From positions 1,252,129-1,316,128 of the forward strand of contig SCFE01000105.1 of NCBI GenBank assembly GCA_004352715.1: a DNA stretch of 64,000 nt, in the 5' to 3' direction. The position numbers were made by a program, and so were the translations under genes. The notes under the pieces are model-generated. The model saw only the letters and a list, made by a program, of their open reading frames with translations, had not been told where the DNA came from and made no database searches. Below, piece by piece: positions 62,295 to 64,000 of this stretch (positions are counted from its first letter, which is position 1; every line of letters begins with the position of its first letter). Source of the stretch: Hofstenia miamia (lineage: Eukaryota > Xenacoelomorpha > Acoela).

Positions 62295-62771
62295 TATGGA
62301 ATATAAGCATAATAATACAATAACAAAATTAGACATAATATCAAAAAGTAACAATTGACAAATGTAGGATCTGTAGATATTTGTCATTATTATTAAAAAA
62401 CGCATCAATATTAGTTAGTCAAACTTTTTATATATACAAAGCATATTAAAAAAAAATATAAGTATCCAAATTTAAACATATTGTATTATTAAAAATTGCG
62501 TCAATTGACATAACTATGTTTTCTAATGTTAAATATTCGGATTTGAGTCCAGTAACTTTTTCTAAGGATAAAATGTAAGGAAGACATATGAGTGTCGTTA
62601 TTATAAGATACTTACATCTTTCACTGCACTAGTTAGGGTATAAATACGCTGTCGAGGAAAGGATTCTGCTTTCACTCTTTCCTCATTAAGACGGACCATT
62701 TGGTCAGCCAGTTTTCGATAGAGTGTGTTTATCCGCATGTTGTAGTACATTTTCTTTTTCATTACTGTCAC
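9818..62771 (-). CDS. LRRC9: LRRC9, leucine-rich repeat-containing protein 9 (26 exons readable; 5' end beyond the right edge)
   Basis: One gene spans 53 kb. Minus-strand exons in order: 62771-62616, 59299-59169, 58903-58601, 57631-57399, 57346-57299, 55127-55007, 54118-54053, 53173-53061, 53017-52869, 52005-51936, 48776-48657, 47258-47199, 46067-45936, 45318-45229, 30470-30204, 19799-19622, 19445-19231, 14925-14630, 14178-14002, 13956-13883, 12347-12130, 12084-12016, 11787-11662, 10653-10521, 10107-9990, 9905-9818. All have AG/GT borders and phases agree at every junction except 57299/55127, where a join gives a stop; an exon there is missed or wrong. About 1,250 codons are visible. From memory of the vertebrate family, exon blocks match LRRC9 closely (MKKKMYYNMR, CDCGTRQCEWFMFQSDF, LRLRVIGRLKSL, YRLFVIYHL..LKALDG, LLVYRQPNLQIIDCIPV); vertebrate LRRC9 is about 1,450 residues, so the first LRR block lies to the right. 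LRRC9 is linked to ciliated tissues; its molecular role is not established. One intron carries a second host gene on the other strand. Confidence 0.85.
11662..19799 (-). CDS. LRRC9: LRRC9 exons 16-23: second LRR block, remainder
   Basis: Exons 19799-19622 (CVNLEELCLDYNLLSSLDG) and 19445-19231 (INHLSVSHNLIQNLDAINEL) give four to five LRRs. 14925-14630 gives LVIVDLAGNPVCTSGHYRLF, then LKALDGIAV and AKETFGGKLTVDFVAERLQH, the LRR cap typical of LRRC9. 14178-14002, 13956-13883 and 12347-12130 continue with LVHITSLQVLCLNHNRFE and LRELVLDRNKIKVIG. 12084-12016 and 11787-11662 close with LLHRPLLVYRQPNLQIIDCI and an Asp-Asp-Glu-Arg cap. All junction phases agree. The 5' part of exon 14925 is repeated at 15156-15213 beside a 21-n gap, an assembly duplication. 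Confidence 0.88.
14858..15421. repeat. Direct duplication around a 21-n gap (assembly artefact)
   Basis: Bases 14868-15134 recur without visible change at 15156-15421 with 21 n between them. The copied part includes the acceptor side of an LRRC9 exon. Identity, length and the fixed gap size point to two overlapping contig ends that were not merged. Confidence 0.8.
16391..17590 (+). pseudogene. Non-LTR retrotransposon reverse transcriptase, heavily decayed
   Basis: Plus-strand pieces in order: NCPNGIPYSINRMSLLDPVF (16,556-16,615), then KIAKKPNEIRGISITSLSARIF (16,670 on), the RT finger motif where active copies have 'P.RPIS', and after many stops a C-terminal block at 17,420-17,590 with LILNKIRYGISLYGSDFLVL and CFKAGLCEKAYD, as at the end of LINE RTs. 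The FADD box is not readable. A (TA)n tract at 17,362 splits it. It lies in the LRRC9 intron between exons 19,231 and 14,925. Confidence 0.6.
18528..18830 (-). pseudogene. Tc1-like transposase C-terminal remnant
   Basis: Two overlapping minus-strand frames together show a Tc1 tail: ELLCTVEEKIADLHPSSEK in one, DLIEKIKQVWLNNMTPEAVV in the next, ending VKAKSGSNKY with a stop at 18,620. The final basic 'IKAKGGxTKY'-like end is typical of Tc1 transposases. A frameshift of one base lies near 18,700. It starts with Met only by chance and is not a gene. Confidence 0.55.
20375..20448. repeat. Two perfect tandem copies of a 37 bp unit
   Basis: The unit beginning TATTGGAGTGTGTTACGGCT occurs at 20375-20411 and again at 20412-20448 with no difference. 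It lies in the LRRC9 intron just upstream of the nested gene. Confidence 0.9.
20650..21140 (-). pseudogene. Non-LTR retrotransposon RT C-terminus, decayed
   Basis: The minus-strand frame 20994-20755 encodes MIDSMERFQKRVFKWIFPFR, then DALLKFSTLPLSLYFHVCDL and LLFNHLLTRKLD. The order 'iErvQkR..kwi..Y...L..L.llpL..yR...dL' is that at the C-terminal end of Jockey/CR1-type RTs. Upstream on the same strand, in another frame, KLSLFKSIPRAFFSTFLP fits the preceding part. The catalytic core is missing. It ends with a poorly formed 3' tail near 20,690. Confidence 0.6.
21246..21356. repeat. (AT)n microsatellite interrupted by a gap
   Basis: Alternating TA from 21,246 to 21,275 and again from 21,340 to 21,356, with n in between. 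Confidence 0.9.
21601..29777 (+). CDS. Vitellogenin/apolipophorin-class large lipid transfer protein (20 exons), nested in an LRRC9 intron
   Basis: Plus-strand exons: 21601-21643, 22999-23189, 23349-23579, 23641-23891, 23934-24218, 24261-24423, 24466-24591, 24622-about 24730, 24765-25000, 25048-25337, 25630-25889, 25936-26300, 26342-26636, 26678-26870, 27157-27284, 27330-28030 (less a 266-base assembly duplication), 28447-28795, 28839-28993, 29052-29291, 29613-29777; about 1,495 codons. Phases agree throughout except at the end of the 24,622 exon, where no good GT donor keeps frame. Residues 1-15 (MKIIISLISLIVVA) are a signal peptide. The N-terminal lipoprotein domain shows EYKYHGIAMMSIPGLSEDE, VFILKLRNPEI, ILRSIGNGGL and TELRIESFNVLMEL. 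The last three exons form a von Willebrand D domain (ACYIDHDDMVKTLDGVVYKL, GLCGHFDGE). Such proteins are secreted and carry lipid to oocytes or tissues. There is no polyserine phosvitin stretch and it is short for a vitellogenin, so a lipophorin- or allergen-14-like role is equally possible. Confidence 0.85.
22600..22852. repeat. Two diverged tandem copies of a ~120 bp unit in the first intron
   Basis: From about 22,605 and again from about 22,734 the same order is found: TTTTTAAATGTGACAAAAAT (or TGTAACAAAAAT), ATTACTAGTCTTTCA, GATCATACATTTAGGTATAC, then an A/T-rich step to TTTACTCCG[AT]TCCAGTGAAG. The second copy lacks five bases after CTTTCA and has a few substitutions, so it is a true old duplication and not an assembly error. 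Confidence 0.85.
27346..27898. repeat. Direct duplication around a 21-n gap inside a coding exon (assembly artefact)
   Basis: 27346-27611 and 27633-27898 are the same 266 bases separated by 21 n. Both copies encode the same 88 residues, including the Cys-rich CAKCDREKGLNIYCVQC. Removing one copy restores one continuous exon of 414 bases with intact phase. Confidence 0.85.
29821..29826 (+). promoter_or_regulatory. Polyadenylation signal of the lipid transfer protein gene
   Basis: AATAAA starts 43 bases after the stop codon at 29775-29777, the usual distance for a short 3' UTR. Confidence 0.7.
30204..30470 (-). CDS. LRRC9: LRRC9 exon 15, conserved LRR-cap exon downstream of the nested gene
   Basis: This 89-codon exon (AG before 30470, donor GTAAGTG at 30203) encodes LRLRVIGRLKSLKYLDDIPV, ARITPHSLLNCSRTDSTRPR and LNLAPTAHILQMVSP. 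It stands only 0.4 kb from the 3' end of the lipid transfer protein gene, which is convergent with it. Phase 0 on both sides fits the exons at 45,229 and 19,799. It is the clearest proof that one LRRC9 transcript crosses the nested gene. Confidence 0.88.
30480..32060 (+). pseudogene. Probable non-LTR retrotransposon remnant (endonuclease region)
   Basis: At 31,133-31,147 the plus strand reads FGDFN, the signature of the APE-type endonuclease of LINEs. After a frameshift NNFAKDLLSSLNFENKVRFK and THQGTLIDLILID follow, matching the usual spacing to the 'T.k..s.iDlif' strand. Further coding-like pieces (DNFNLFYNAIDKLTIAEH at 31,415) occur up to about 31,600. RT motifs beyond are not convincing. 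Confidence 0.45.
32135..32381. mobile_element. 5' part of a TIR element, truncated at a single n
   Basis: Begins CAGGCGCGCCGCCAGGATTT and matches the start of the element at 32641 for about 245 bases with scattered substitutions and small indels. It then stops at the n at 32382. The differences argue for a separate old copy. Confidence 0.7.
32641..33611. mobile_element. Non-autonomous TIR transposon, 971 bp
   Basis: The left end starts CAGGCGCGCCGCCAGGATTC with GGGGGGC soon after; the right end, read inward, starts CATAGGCACCGCCAAAAGGG with GGGGGGCG soon after. GGCGCC hexamers recur just inside both ends (32,690, 33,537, 33,554). The inside is AT-rich with no ORF and contains the 16 bp palindrome TAATGAATATTCATTA at about 32,993. 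A single n lies at 33,092. No convincing target duplication is seen. Confidence 0.65.
33612..34606. other. Intronic AT-rich stretch, nothing recognised
   Basis: No coding motif or repeat structure stands out between the TIR element and the Penelope-like remnant. Confidence 0.45.
34607..34786 (-). pseudogene. Penelope-like element, C-terminal half of GIY-YIG endonuclease (3' of insertion)
   Basis: Read from 34786 down, the frame gives CSSSYTGETKRHL and, after a one-step frame change, KSRAKEHISYVYLQSEICLH and LKILIRHRETKIAKQYV to a stop at 34,610. 'Y-x-G-x-T-x-R-x(3)-R-x-x-E-H' is the GIY-YIG endonuclease core of Penelope-like elements. The upstream half is at 37,716-37,930, on the far side of a Gypsy insertion, and the two halves join in frame when the insertion and one AGCAT copy are removed. 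Confidence 0.75.
34787..34987 (+). repeat. 5' LTR
   Basis: TGATAGGAACAATTATTAGG at the start, TTATACTTCA at the end. TATAAA near 34,882 is followed about 70 bases later by AATAAA at 34,951, giving the order U3-R-U5. Near-identical to the 3' LTR except for a few bases and a short indel near the TATA box. Confidence 0.88.
35013..36190 (+). pseudogene. Gag of the Gypsy derivative, mostly hidden by a gap
   Basis: The ATG at 35013 follows the 5' LTR by 25 bases and opens MKFELPDFPVAPTPEQWRWW, then FIDTLELNEITQNNAKLVLL and AGPSYHALL. 'W-x-x-W-...-F-x-x-x-x-x-x...K-x-x-x-L-L' fits Gypsy-type gag capsids. A 1000-n gap (35179-36178) covers the rest. The frame continues after it as a Lys/Ser-rich stretch leading to the zinc knuckles. 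Confidence 0.7.
36191..37315 (+). pseudogene. Zinc knuckles, protease and truncated reverse transcriptase of the Gypsy derivative
   Basis: CGKAYHPRAQC and CNKCGKNGHWERCC are two CCHC knuckles; a 5-base TTTTG repeat inside the first breaks its frame. EALLDTGSLHSFLSK and CILGRDFLERH are the retropepsin halves. From about 37,100 EIARLLKLGIVEPSISAWRA, KRMVVDYSQTINRYTPVDAY and PFPKMDVLL are the first RT blocks. The frame ends at 37,315 (TAG) at the deletion joint. A single n at 36511 separates two copies of a 240-base stretch (36270-36510 and 36512-36752), an assembly duplication. Confidence 0.82.
37306..37488 (+). pseudogene. Integrase C-terminal tail fused after the deletion
   Basis: In the next frame the DNA reads on as FGDVDQSANPDILTSNDTLE, then LFRPRRSSRVSKPPKRLEML and YYHLQD to TGA at 37486-37488. 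Ser/Arg-rich 'RRSSR-x-SKPPKRL' endings are typical of the C-terminus of Gypsy integrases, and the stop is 17 bases from the 3' LTR. So the deletion runs from within RT to near the end of integrase. Confidence 0.7.
37506..37715 (+). repeat. 3' LTR
   Basis: TGATATGAACAATTATTAGG at the start and TTATACTTCA at the end. TATAAAAG at 37612-37619 and AATAAA at 37679-37684 keep promoter and polyadenylation order. Nine bases longer than the 5' LTR, mainly beside the TATA box. Confidence 0.88.
37716..37930 (-). pseudogene. Penelope-like element, N-terminal half of GIY-YIG endonuclease (5' of insertion)
   Basis: On the minus strand from about 37,925 down: LGGRSPFTKSREEQLKKTIR, a frame change, then MEMFTNKDHIPILLSSGIVY and SYDCDEC, which ends at the AGCAT duplication. 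'K-D-x-x-P-x-x-x-x-S-G-I/V-V-Y-x-x-x-C-x-x-C' is the entry to the GIY-YIG fold in Penelope-like elements. It continues at 34,786. Confidence 0.7.
37925..38190 (-). pseudogene. Tc1-like transposase N-terminal fragment
   Basis: From 38,190 the minus strand reads MSRRNDLSTEIVAQIKILLS, EGVYSLRKKAASCHVSKSSV, a stop at 38,070, then RISSADDRSLIKKVKSN. This is the first helix-turn-helix and the linker to the second in Tc1 transposases. It ends at the Penelope-like remnant. Confidence 0.65.
39100..40600 (+). pseudogene. Non-LTR retrotransposon reverse transcriptase, decayed
   Basis: At 39,704-39,800 the plus strand reads LSPVLFNLFINDFVPSINSS then CMLYADD followed by a TGA. This is the LINE RT block 'LSP.LFN.yi.D' and the catalytic ADD with its preceding Tyr. 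Upstream pieces (39,420-39,540) and downstream WSSLNSLQLN and KTEALLFNSSK agree with the same domain in changing frames. Both sides are full of stops. It lies in the 30.5-45.2 kb LRRC9 intron. Confidence 0.65.
40765..41205 (-). pseudogene. Tc1-like transposase, C-terminal DDE half, catalytic Asp replaced
   Basis: The minus-strand frame leaves the gap at 41,205 with VWGALSYRGFYLKILDG and runs to a stop at 40,765 through IIAEFMPYADVLYDDGW, ILQQNGAPPHTSAKTKNW and SSADLSPIENVWQILKNDVE. The second catalytic residue, normally the Asp of 'QQDxAPxH', is Asn (codon AAC), and the third, Glu of 'SPIENVW', is kept. The frame has no stops for 140 codons but the enzyme would be inactive. The N-terminal half is in the gap at 41,206-41,854. 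Confidence 0.8.
41206..41884. other. Assembly gap (649 N) ending in a (TA)n tract
   Basis: n from 41,206 to 41,854, then 30 bases of alternating TA. It lies between two Tc1 copies of opposite orientation whose 5' parts face each other. Confidence 0.9.
42368..44775. mobile_element. TIR transposon (2.4 kb) inserted into the Tc1 copy, TSD TGTAA
   Basis: The left end is TAGGGTGTCCGC, the right end GCGGACACCCTG; they are inverted repeats of 12 bp with one mismatch at the first base. TGTAA stands at 42363-42367 and 44776-44780. Both termini fit the hAT consensus YARNG, and 5 bp duplications are known for one hAT group (hAT5), so I infer hAT. A coding-like piece (MSNAILELIIRQMREAEFRA at about 43,027) does not identify a transposase. 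Near the right end AGGCAGTTCCAGGC-type units repeat several times (44,680-44,762). A 21-n gap (44,110-44,130) with a 137-base duplication lies inside. Confidence 0.75.
43973..44267. repeat. Direct duplication around a 21-n gap (assembly artefact)
   Basis: 43973-44109 and 44131-44267 are the same sequence, separated by 21 n, inside the 2.4 kb TIR element. The element is therefore about 158 bases shorter in reality. Confidence 0.8.
45229..52005 (-). CDS. LRRC9: LRRC9 exons 10-14: second LRR block, first part
   Basis: Exon 52005-51936 (MLSVSEELLQKVLGP) joins phase 2 to phase 0 with 48776-48657, which encodes ILNLHNCGIN and LPLLKKLIICFNELTKLEDF, two LRRs. 47258-47199 is a 20-codon exon with one LRR (SLEYLDVSFNQLSSLENLK). 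46067-45936 carries MPKLTHLDVSWNQLKNNRDE and ITLFLHGNPW, and 45318-45229 a 30-codon exon ending in ELW before donor GTGAGT. Repeats of the 'L-x-x-L-x-L/V-x-x-N-x-L' SDS22-like kind follow one another at about 22 residues. Introns here hold a non-LTR retrotransposon, a mariner fossil and a MITE. Confidence 0.85.
47745..48100. repeat. Dispersed repeat, copy B (copy A near 9,400)
   Basis: Contains CAGCCTGGCGTCATTATAAA and the following ACTGTTTTT shared with 9,401-9,440. The rest is AT-rich without ORF. It lies in an LRRC9 intron. Confidence 0.45.
49108..49330. repeat. (ATT)n microsatellite, twice, around a single n
   Basis: ATT repeats at 49,108-49,157 and 49,222-49,270, each followed by the same start of a LINE (GCACCGCTGAAGTCCCGCAA) at 49,161 and 49,271. 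The n at 49,208 and the duplicated order suggest collapsed or unmerged contigs. Confidence 0.85.
49271..51112 (+). pseudogene. Non-LTR retrotransposon reverse transcriptase with catalytic FADDT box
   Basis: Plus-strand blocks in order: a linker (49,405-49,620), TLDVNKSSGSTHLTYFIIKN (49,770), KKSDITRLYKNGD and AKNYRPISITHPFSKLFERL (49,899-50,020), QYGFRAKHSTSGAI and SSCMALLDLSKAFNSMNF (50,060-50,200), VPQGTVLGPVLFAIYVNDII (50,343) and YQFADDTCLIN with the catalytic Asp pair (50,430), then NINIEKTQFMIFSPN-like and HVTYLGVDIDKDLKF (50,655). It ends PSVINCLRPPMVQL. This is a CR1/Jockey-like RT. Breaks: a frameshift near 49,620, two TGA codons at 50,250 and 50,274 where Trp is expected, and a lost base just before VPQG. 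No endonuclease is seen. Confidence 0.85.
51110..51640 (-). pseudogene. Mariner/IS630-like transposase fossil
   Basis: From about 51,600 downward on the minus strand: YYKNGDVATAALSAYKTA (the usual N-terminal helix with 'YY-x-N'), RKPMVMSALKTLQDPNVHGD, IPKKSFYRILKHVVCEH, and NLLNNVIWSDEAYFSMDGIV, which holds the first catalytic Asp of an IS630/mariner DDE domain, ending near 51,115. A stop at 51,188 and frame changes show decay. At 51,735 TTGACACACCCTGTATTATA resembles 20,692 (TTGACCACACCCTGTATTAT) and may be the terminal repeat of this family. Confidence 0.6.
52173..52396. mobile_element. hAT-type MITE, 224 bp
   Basis: Starts CAGTGGCGCACGTAAGGAGG and, read inward from the other end, CAGGGGCGTACGCAGTAATC: imperfect TIRs whose ends fit YARNG. 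Flanks CAATACAA and GAATACCA agree at 6 of 8 positions, as a decayed 8 bp duplication. A GC-rich hairpin (GCGGGGC TTC GCTCCGC) lies at about 52,338. No real ORF. It sits in the intron between exons 52,869 and 52,005. Confidence 0.65.
52869..62771 (-). CDS. LRRC9: LRRC9 exons 1-9 of the visible set: middle, non-LRR region
   Basis: Exon 62771-62616 encodes MKKKMYYNMRINTLYRKLAD, the helix that follows the first LRR block. Exon 59299-59169 gives a Ser/Asn-rich linker with a conserved Trp. Exon 58903-58601 gives ECRLLTELETGGNVRFED and WVDSCRDLVVSRFC, the best conserved part of the middle region. Exons 57631-57399 and 57346-57299 are less certain. Exon 55127-55007 joins in phase to 54118-54053 (QLIMCKVLIGRST), then 53173-53061 encodes the Cys-rich CDCGTRQCEW and FVVPEYIVDFEYIS, and 53017-52869 a Ser-rich spacer. 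The last exon at 54118-54053 uses donor G|GTATTA, chosen because only this one keeps frame. A vertebrate-like counterpart exists for each conserved block. Confidence 0.8.
53174..54052. other. LRRC9 intron, nothing recognised
   Basis: AT-rich, with stops in all frames and no repeat structure that I can define. Confidence 0.5.
54119..55006. other. LRRC9 intron with an unassigned 82-codon ORF
   Basis: The plus-strand ORF 54458-54706 (MRNAEMSCILGLKELLATLS...) resembles no family I know and is not called as a gene. Nothing else stands out. Confidence 0.35.
56785..57179. mobile_element. hAT-type MITE, 395 bp
   Basis: Left end CAGGGTTGACAACGAGTTCC; right end read inward CAGAGCTGACAATGGGTCTC. They pair at 15 of 20 positions and both fit YARNG. 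Flanks ACATGTAT and GAAAGTAT agree at 5 of 8 positions. The inside is AT-rich without ORF. It lies in the LRRC9 intron whose flanking exons (57,299 and 55,127) do not join in phase. Confidence 0.6.
60359..61867. repeat. Direct duplication of 754 bases around a single n (assembly artefact)
   Basis: Bases 60359-61112 and 61114-61867 appear identical, including the altered catalytic codon. An identical tandem half-transposon separated by one n is better explained by unmerged overlap than by a second insertion. Confidence 0.8.
61150..62150 (+). pseudogene. Tc1 transposase, near full length, first catalytic Asp changed to Glu and frame broken
   Basis: The N-terminal helix-turn-helix reads KRAQIHILYEKGYNYHAIAV then RMGVSISLVSRSVTRYQQ, followed by SGRPKVTTPQTDCLIHRYV (GRP box). 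The DDE domain shows MVSEESKICQF, where the first catalytic residue (normally 'FSDES') is Glu; LQQDGAPCHSTKV with the second Asp; and SPDLNVIENCCHHIKN with the third acidic residue. The frame shifts by one base at about 61,885 between the second and third motifs, the second part running to a stop at 62,150. Typical Tc1 transposases have about 340 residues, and this is close when the frames are added. No upstream in-frame Met precedes the first helix. Confidence 0.8.
62237..62300. repeat. (TAAA)n/(TA)n microsatellite beside a single n
   Basis: Four TAAA units from about 62,240 are followed by about 35 bases of alternating TA. Before the n, GTTATTATATTGTTTCTACATT-like text occurs twice (62,190 and 62,213). 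Confidence 0.8.
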
Positions 62772-62999
62772 CTAAAGTATTTTTGATAACTGACAACACT
62801 AATGCTTAAGCAATATTTACCTAGATTTTTCATAAAATTAAGAAAACGTTATTTGTATAAAATCCAATCATCCCTCAACAAAAATTACAGTTGAAACTCC
62901 CGTGGAGCCGAGTTGGCCTTGGCCCCATGCCCCTTCAGTTATGAAAGTAGAAACAGAGAGAAGGGAACTGCAAAACAGAACATTTTCAGAAGTTTAATA

Positions 63000-63451
63000 T
63001 GGCGGTCGATTATACAAATATCCTCACTTGTTTATAATTCCTTCAAAAGTCGGATGGCATTCTCGGTATAAAAAAGGTCCAAAACCTGAAAATTCTTGGT
63101 TTTACATTCAATAACATATTAGACTTTAGTCAACATTTGGCGAAGAAATGCAAGCAAGCATACAGTCTACTTTTTCTCCTAGCTATACTCAAGAATATAG
63201 GTTTAAATTTCAAAGAAGTCGTCTCTTTACAATTCTCTTGTACTAAGAAAGTTAGCATATGGGATTGCAGTTTTTAATGACATTAATGAAACACTGGAAC
63301 AAATCTAACAAAGAGCTAAACGATTAGGATTAATAAAGCATTTAACACCACTAGCTGAAATTCTTAAAATTTCAAGATAAGAAGTCATACAACCATTTGT
63401 GAAGCAGATGTATTTCTGTTTTCAATTGAATTTATCTTATCTTATCTTATC
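63000..63451 (+). pseudogene. Non-LTR retrotransposon 3' end with (TTATC)4 tail
   Basis: The plus strand reads NLGFTFNNILDFSQHLAKKC, KQAYSLLFLLAILKNIGLNF and LAYGIAVFNDINETLEQI, then RAKRLGLIKHLTPLAEILK, with frame changes. This is the C-terminal region after the RT palm ('YLG...', thumb and 'Y-G-...-W/F' block) of a LINE. It ends in four perfect TTATC units at 63432-63451, a microsatellite tail in place of poly(A). No LRRC9 exon is inside, so it lies in the intron upstream of the exon at 62,771 or before the gene. Confidence 0.6.
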
Positions 63452-63479
63452 ATAAGAAACAGACACTGTGACATGCGTG

Positions 63480-64000
63480 GCGCATTTCCTCCTTAATTGC
63501 GCTGAAAAGATCAGGGGCAAATATAAGAATGTTGATAAGGTGGTGACCACTTTAAAGGCTGCAACGGGAAAGAACACCTCACATTTTTTTTCGTGAAATT
63601 GGCAGTCCACCTATTCCAATGACTACAAGATGGAGTAAACGACTGAGATGTGTTATTAGATACTATGCCCATTATTTACCACAATCCGACGTATAATGCT
63701 GTCATTGATTGTTGTTTAGAAGTTGAATTGACGGAAATTACCCGGTGTTATAGTGATCTTCTGGAACGAATTGACAAAGTAGAATCCCGCAAATATTCCA
63801 TGATCCAAGCACACAACGAATTGTAGTGTTTTGACTTCAAAGCAGATCGATATGCACTTCGGGATTATATCCGAAGAGGAATCGAGCAAAACGATTTGCT
63901 GAATATTAGTCAATCATGCTCAGTTGAAAAAAGCTTTTCTCTTCTGAAGAAAATTTAATGCAAAGATCGCAAATATCTACCTAATAACTTGGAGAAATAG
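63480..64000 (+). pseudogene. hAT-like transposase remnant, running off the right edge
   Basis: Plus-strand pieces: SPPIPMTTRWSKRLRCVIRY at about 63,608 ('T-R-W' then a helix, as in the middle of hAT transposases), VELTEITRCYSDLLERIDKV at 63,722, and CSVEKSFSLLKKI at 63,917, then KDRKYLPNNLEK to a TAG at the edge. 'S-V-E-x-S-F-S-L-L-K-x-I' followed by 'N-L-E' is the hAT dimerisation motif. Stops at 63,824 and 63,956 and at least two frame changes show decay. Confidence 0.6.

Noticed and set aside
9818-62771. Several separate LRR genes in place of one LRRC9
   Set aside because: Exon phases match across 24 of 25 junctions and the order of blocks follows LRRC9 from the region after the first LRR set to the C-terminus.
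1-64000. CRISPR arrays, operons, rRNA or tRNA genes
   Set aside because: No regularly spaced repeats, no ribosome-binding-site-led gene strings and no convincing cloverleaf or rRNA core were found; the window is eukaryotic.

Overview
The window is nuclear DNA from an invertebrate animal. It is strongly AT-rich, its genes are split into short exons with GT-AG introns, and it is crowded with decayed transposable elements (Ty3/Gypsy, Penelope-like, several non-LTR retrotransposons, Tc1/mariner, hAT-like, TIR-only MITEs). Two real host genes can be read exon by exon. The first is an LRRC9 orthologue, a leucine-rich-repeat protein normally kept in animals with motile cilia. The second is a vitellogenin/apolipophorin-class large lipid transfer protein. 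No species can be named from the sequence; a ciliated, AT-rich, transposon-loaded invertebrate such as a cnidarian would fit, but that is inference.

Layout. 1-9.1 kb is repeat territory: a left-truncated Gypsy-type element (+), an opposite-strand gag-like pseudogene, the start of a Tc1 transposase, a hAT remnant, MITEs, two 1000-base gaps and a tiny palindromic insertion. From 9,818 to at least 62,771 on the minus strand lies one gene, LRRC9, with 26 exons readable here; its 5' end runs off the right edge. Its reading phases agree across 24 of the 25 splice junctions; one junction (57.3 to 55.1 kb) does not and implies a missed or wrong exon.

Inside a single 10.4 kb LRRC9 intron (19,800-30,203) sits the whole lipid transfer protein gene, on the opposite strand, 21,601-29,777, about 1,495 codons in 20 exons: signal peptide, lipoprotein N-terminal domain, C-terminal von Willebrand D domain, and AATAAA 43 bases after the stop.

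The remaining LRRC9 introns hold layered mobile elements. In the 30.5-45.2 kb intron a 2.9 kb Gypsy derivative with 201/210 bp LTRs interrupts a Penelope-like GIY-YIG endonuclease (5 bp target duplication AGCAT), and a 2.4 kb TIR element interrupts a Tc1 transposase (5 bp duplication TGTAA). The Gypsy copy has lost everything between early reverse transcriptase and the integrase tail. Further right are a non-LTR reverse transcriptase with its catalytic FADDT box, a mariner-like fossil, hAT-type MITEs, a nearly complete Tc1 copy with altered catalytic residues, and at the right edge another non-LTR 3' end and a hAT transposase fossil.

The assembly needs caution. Many short N-runs (single n or exactly 21 n) are flanked by nearly identical direct repeats of roughly 90-750 bases, which look like unmerged contig ends or haplotypes and not biological tandem repeats. 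They fall inside both host genes and several elements.
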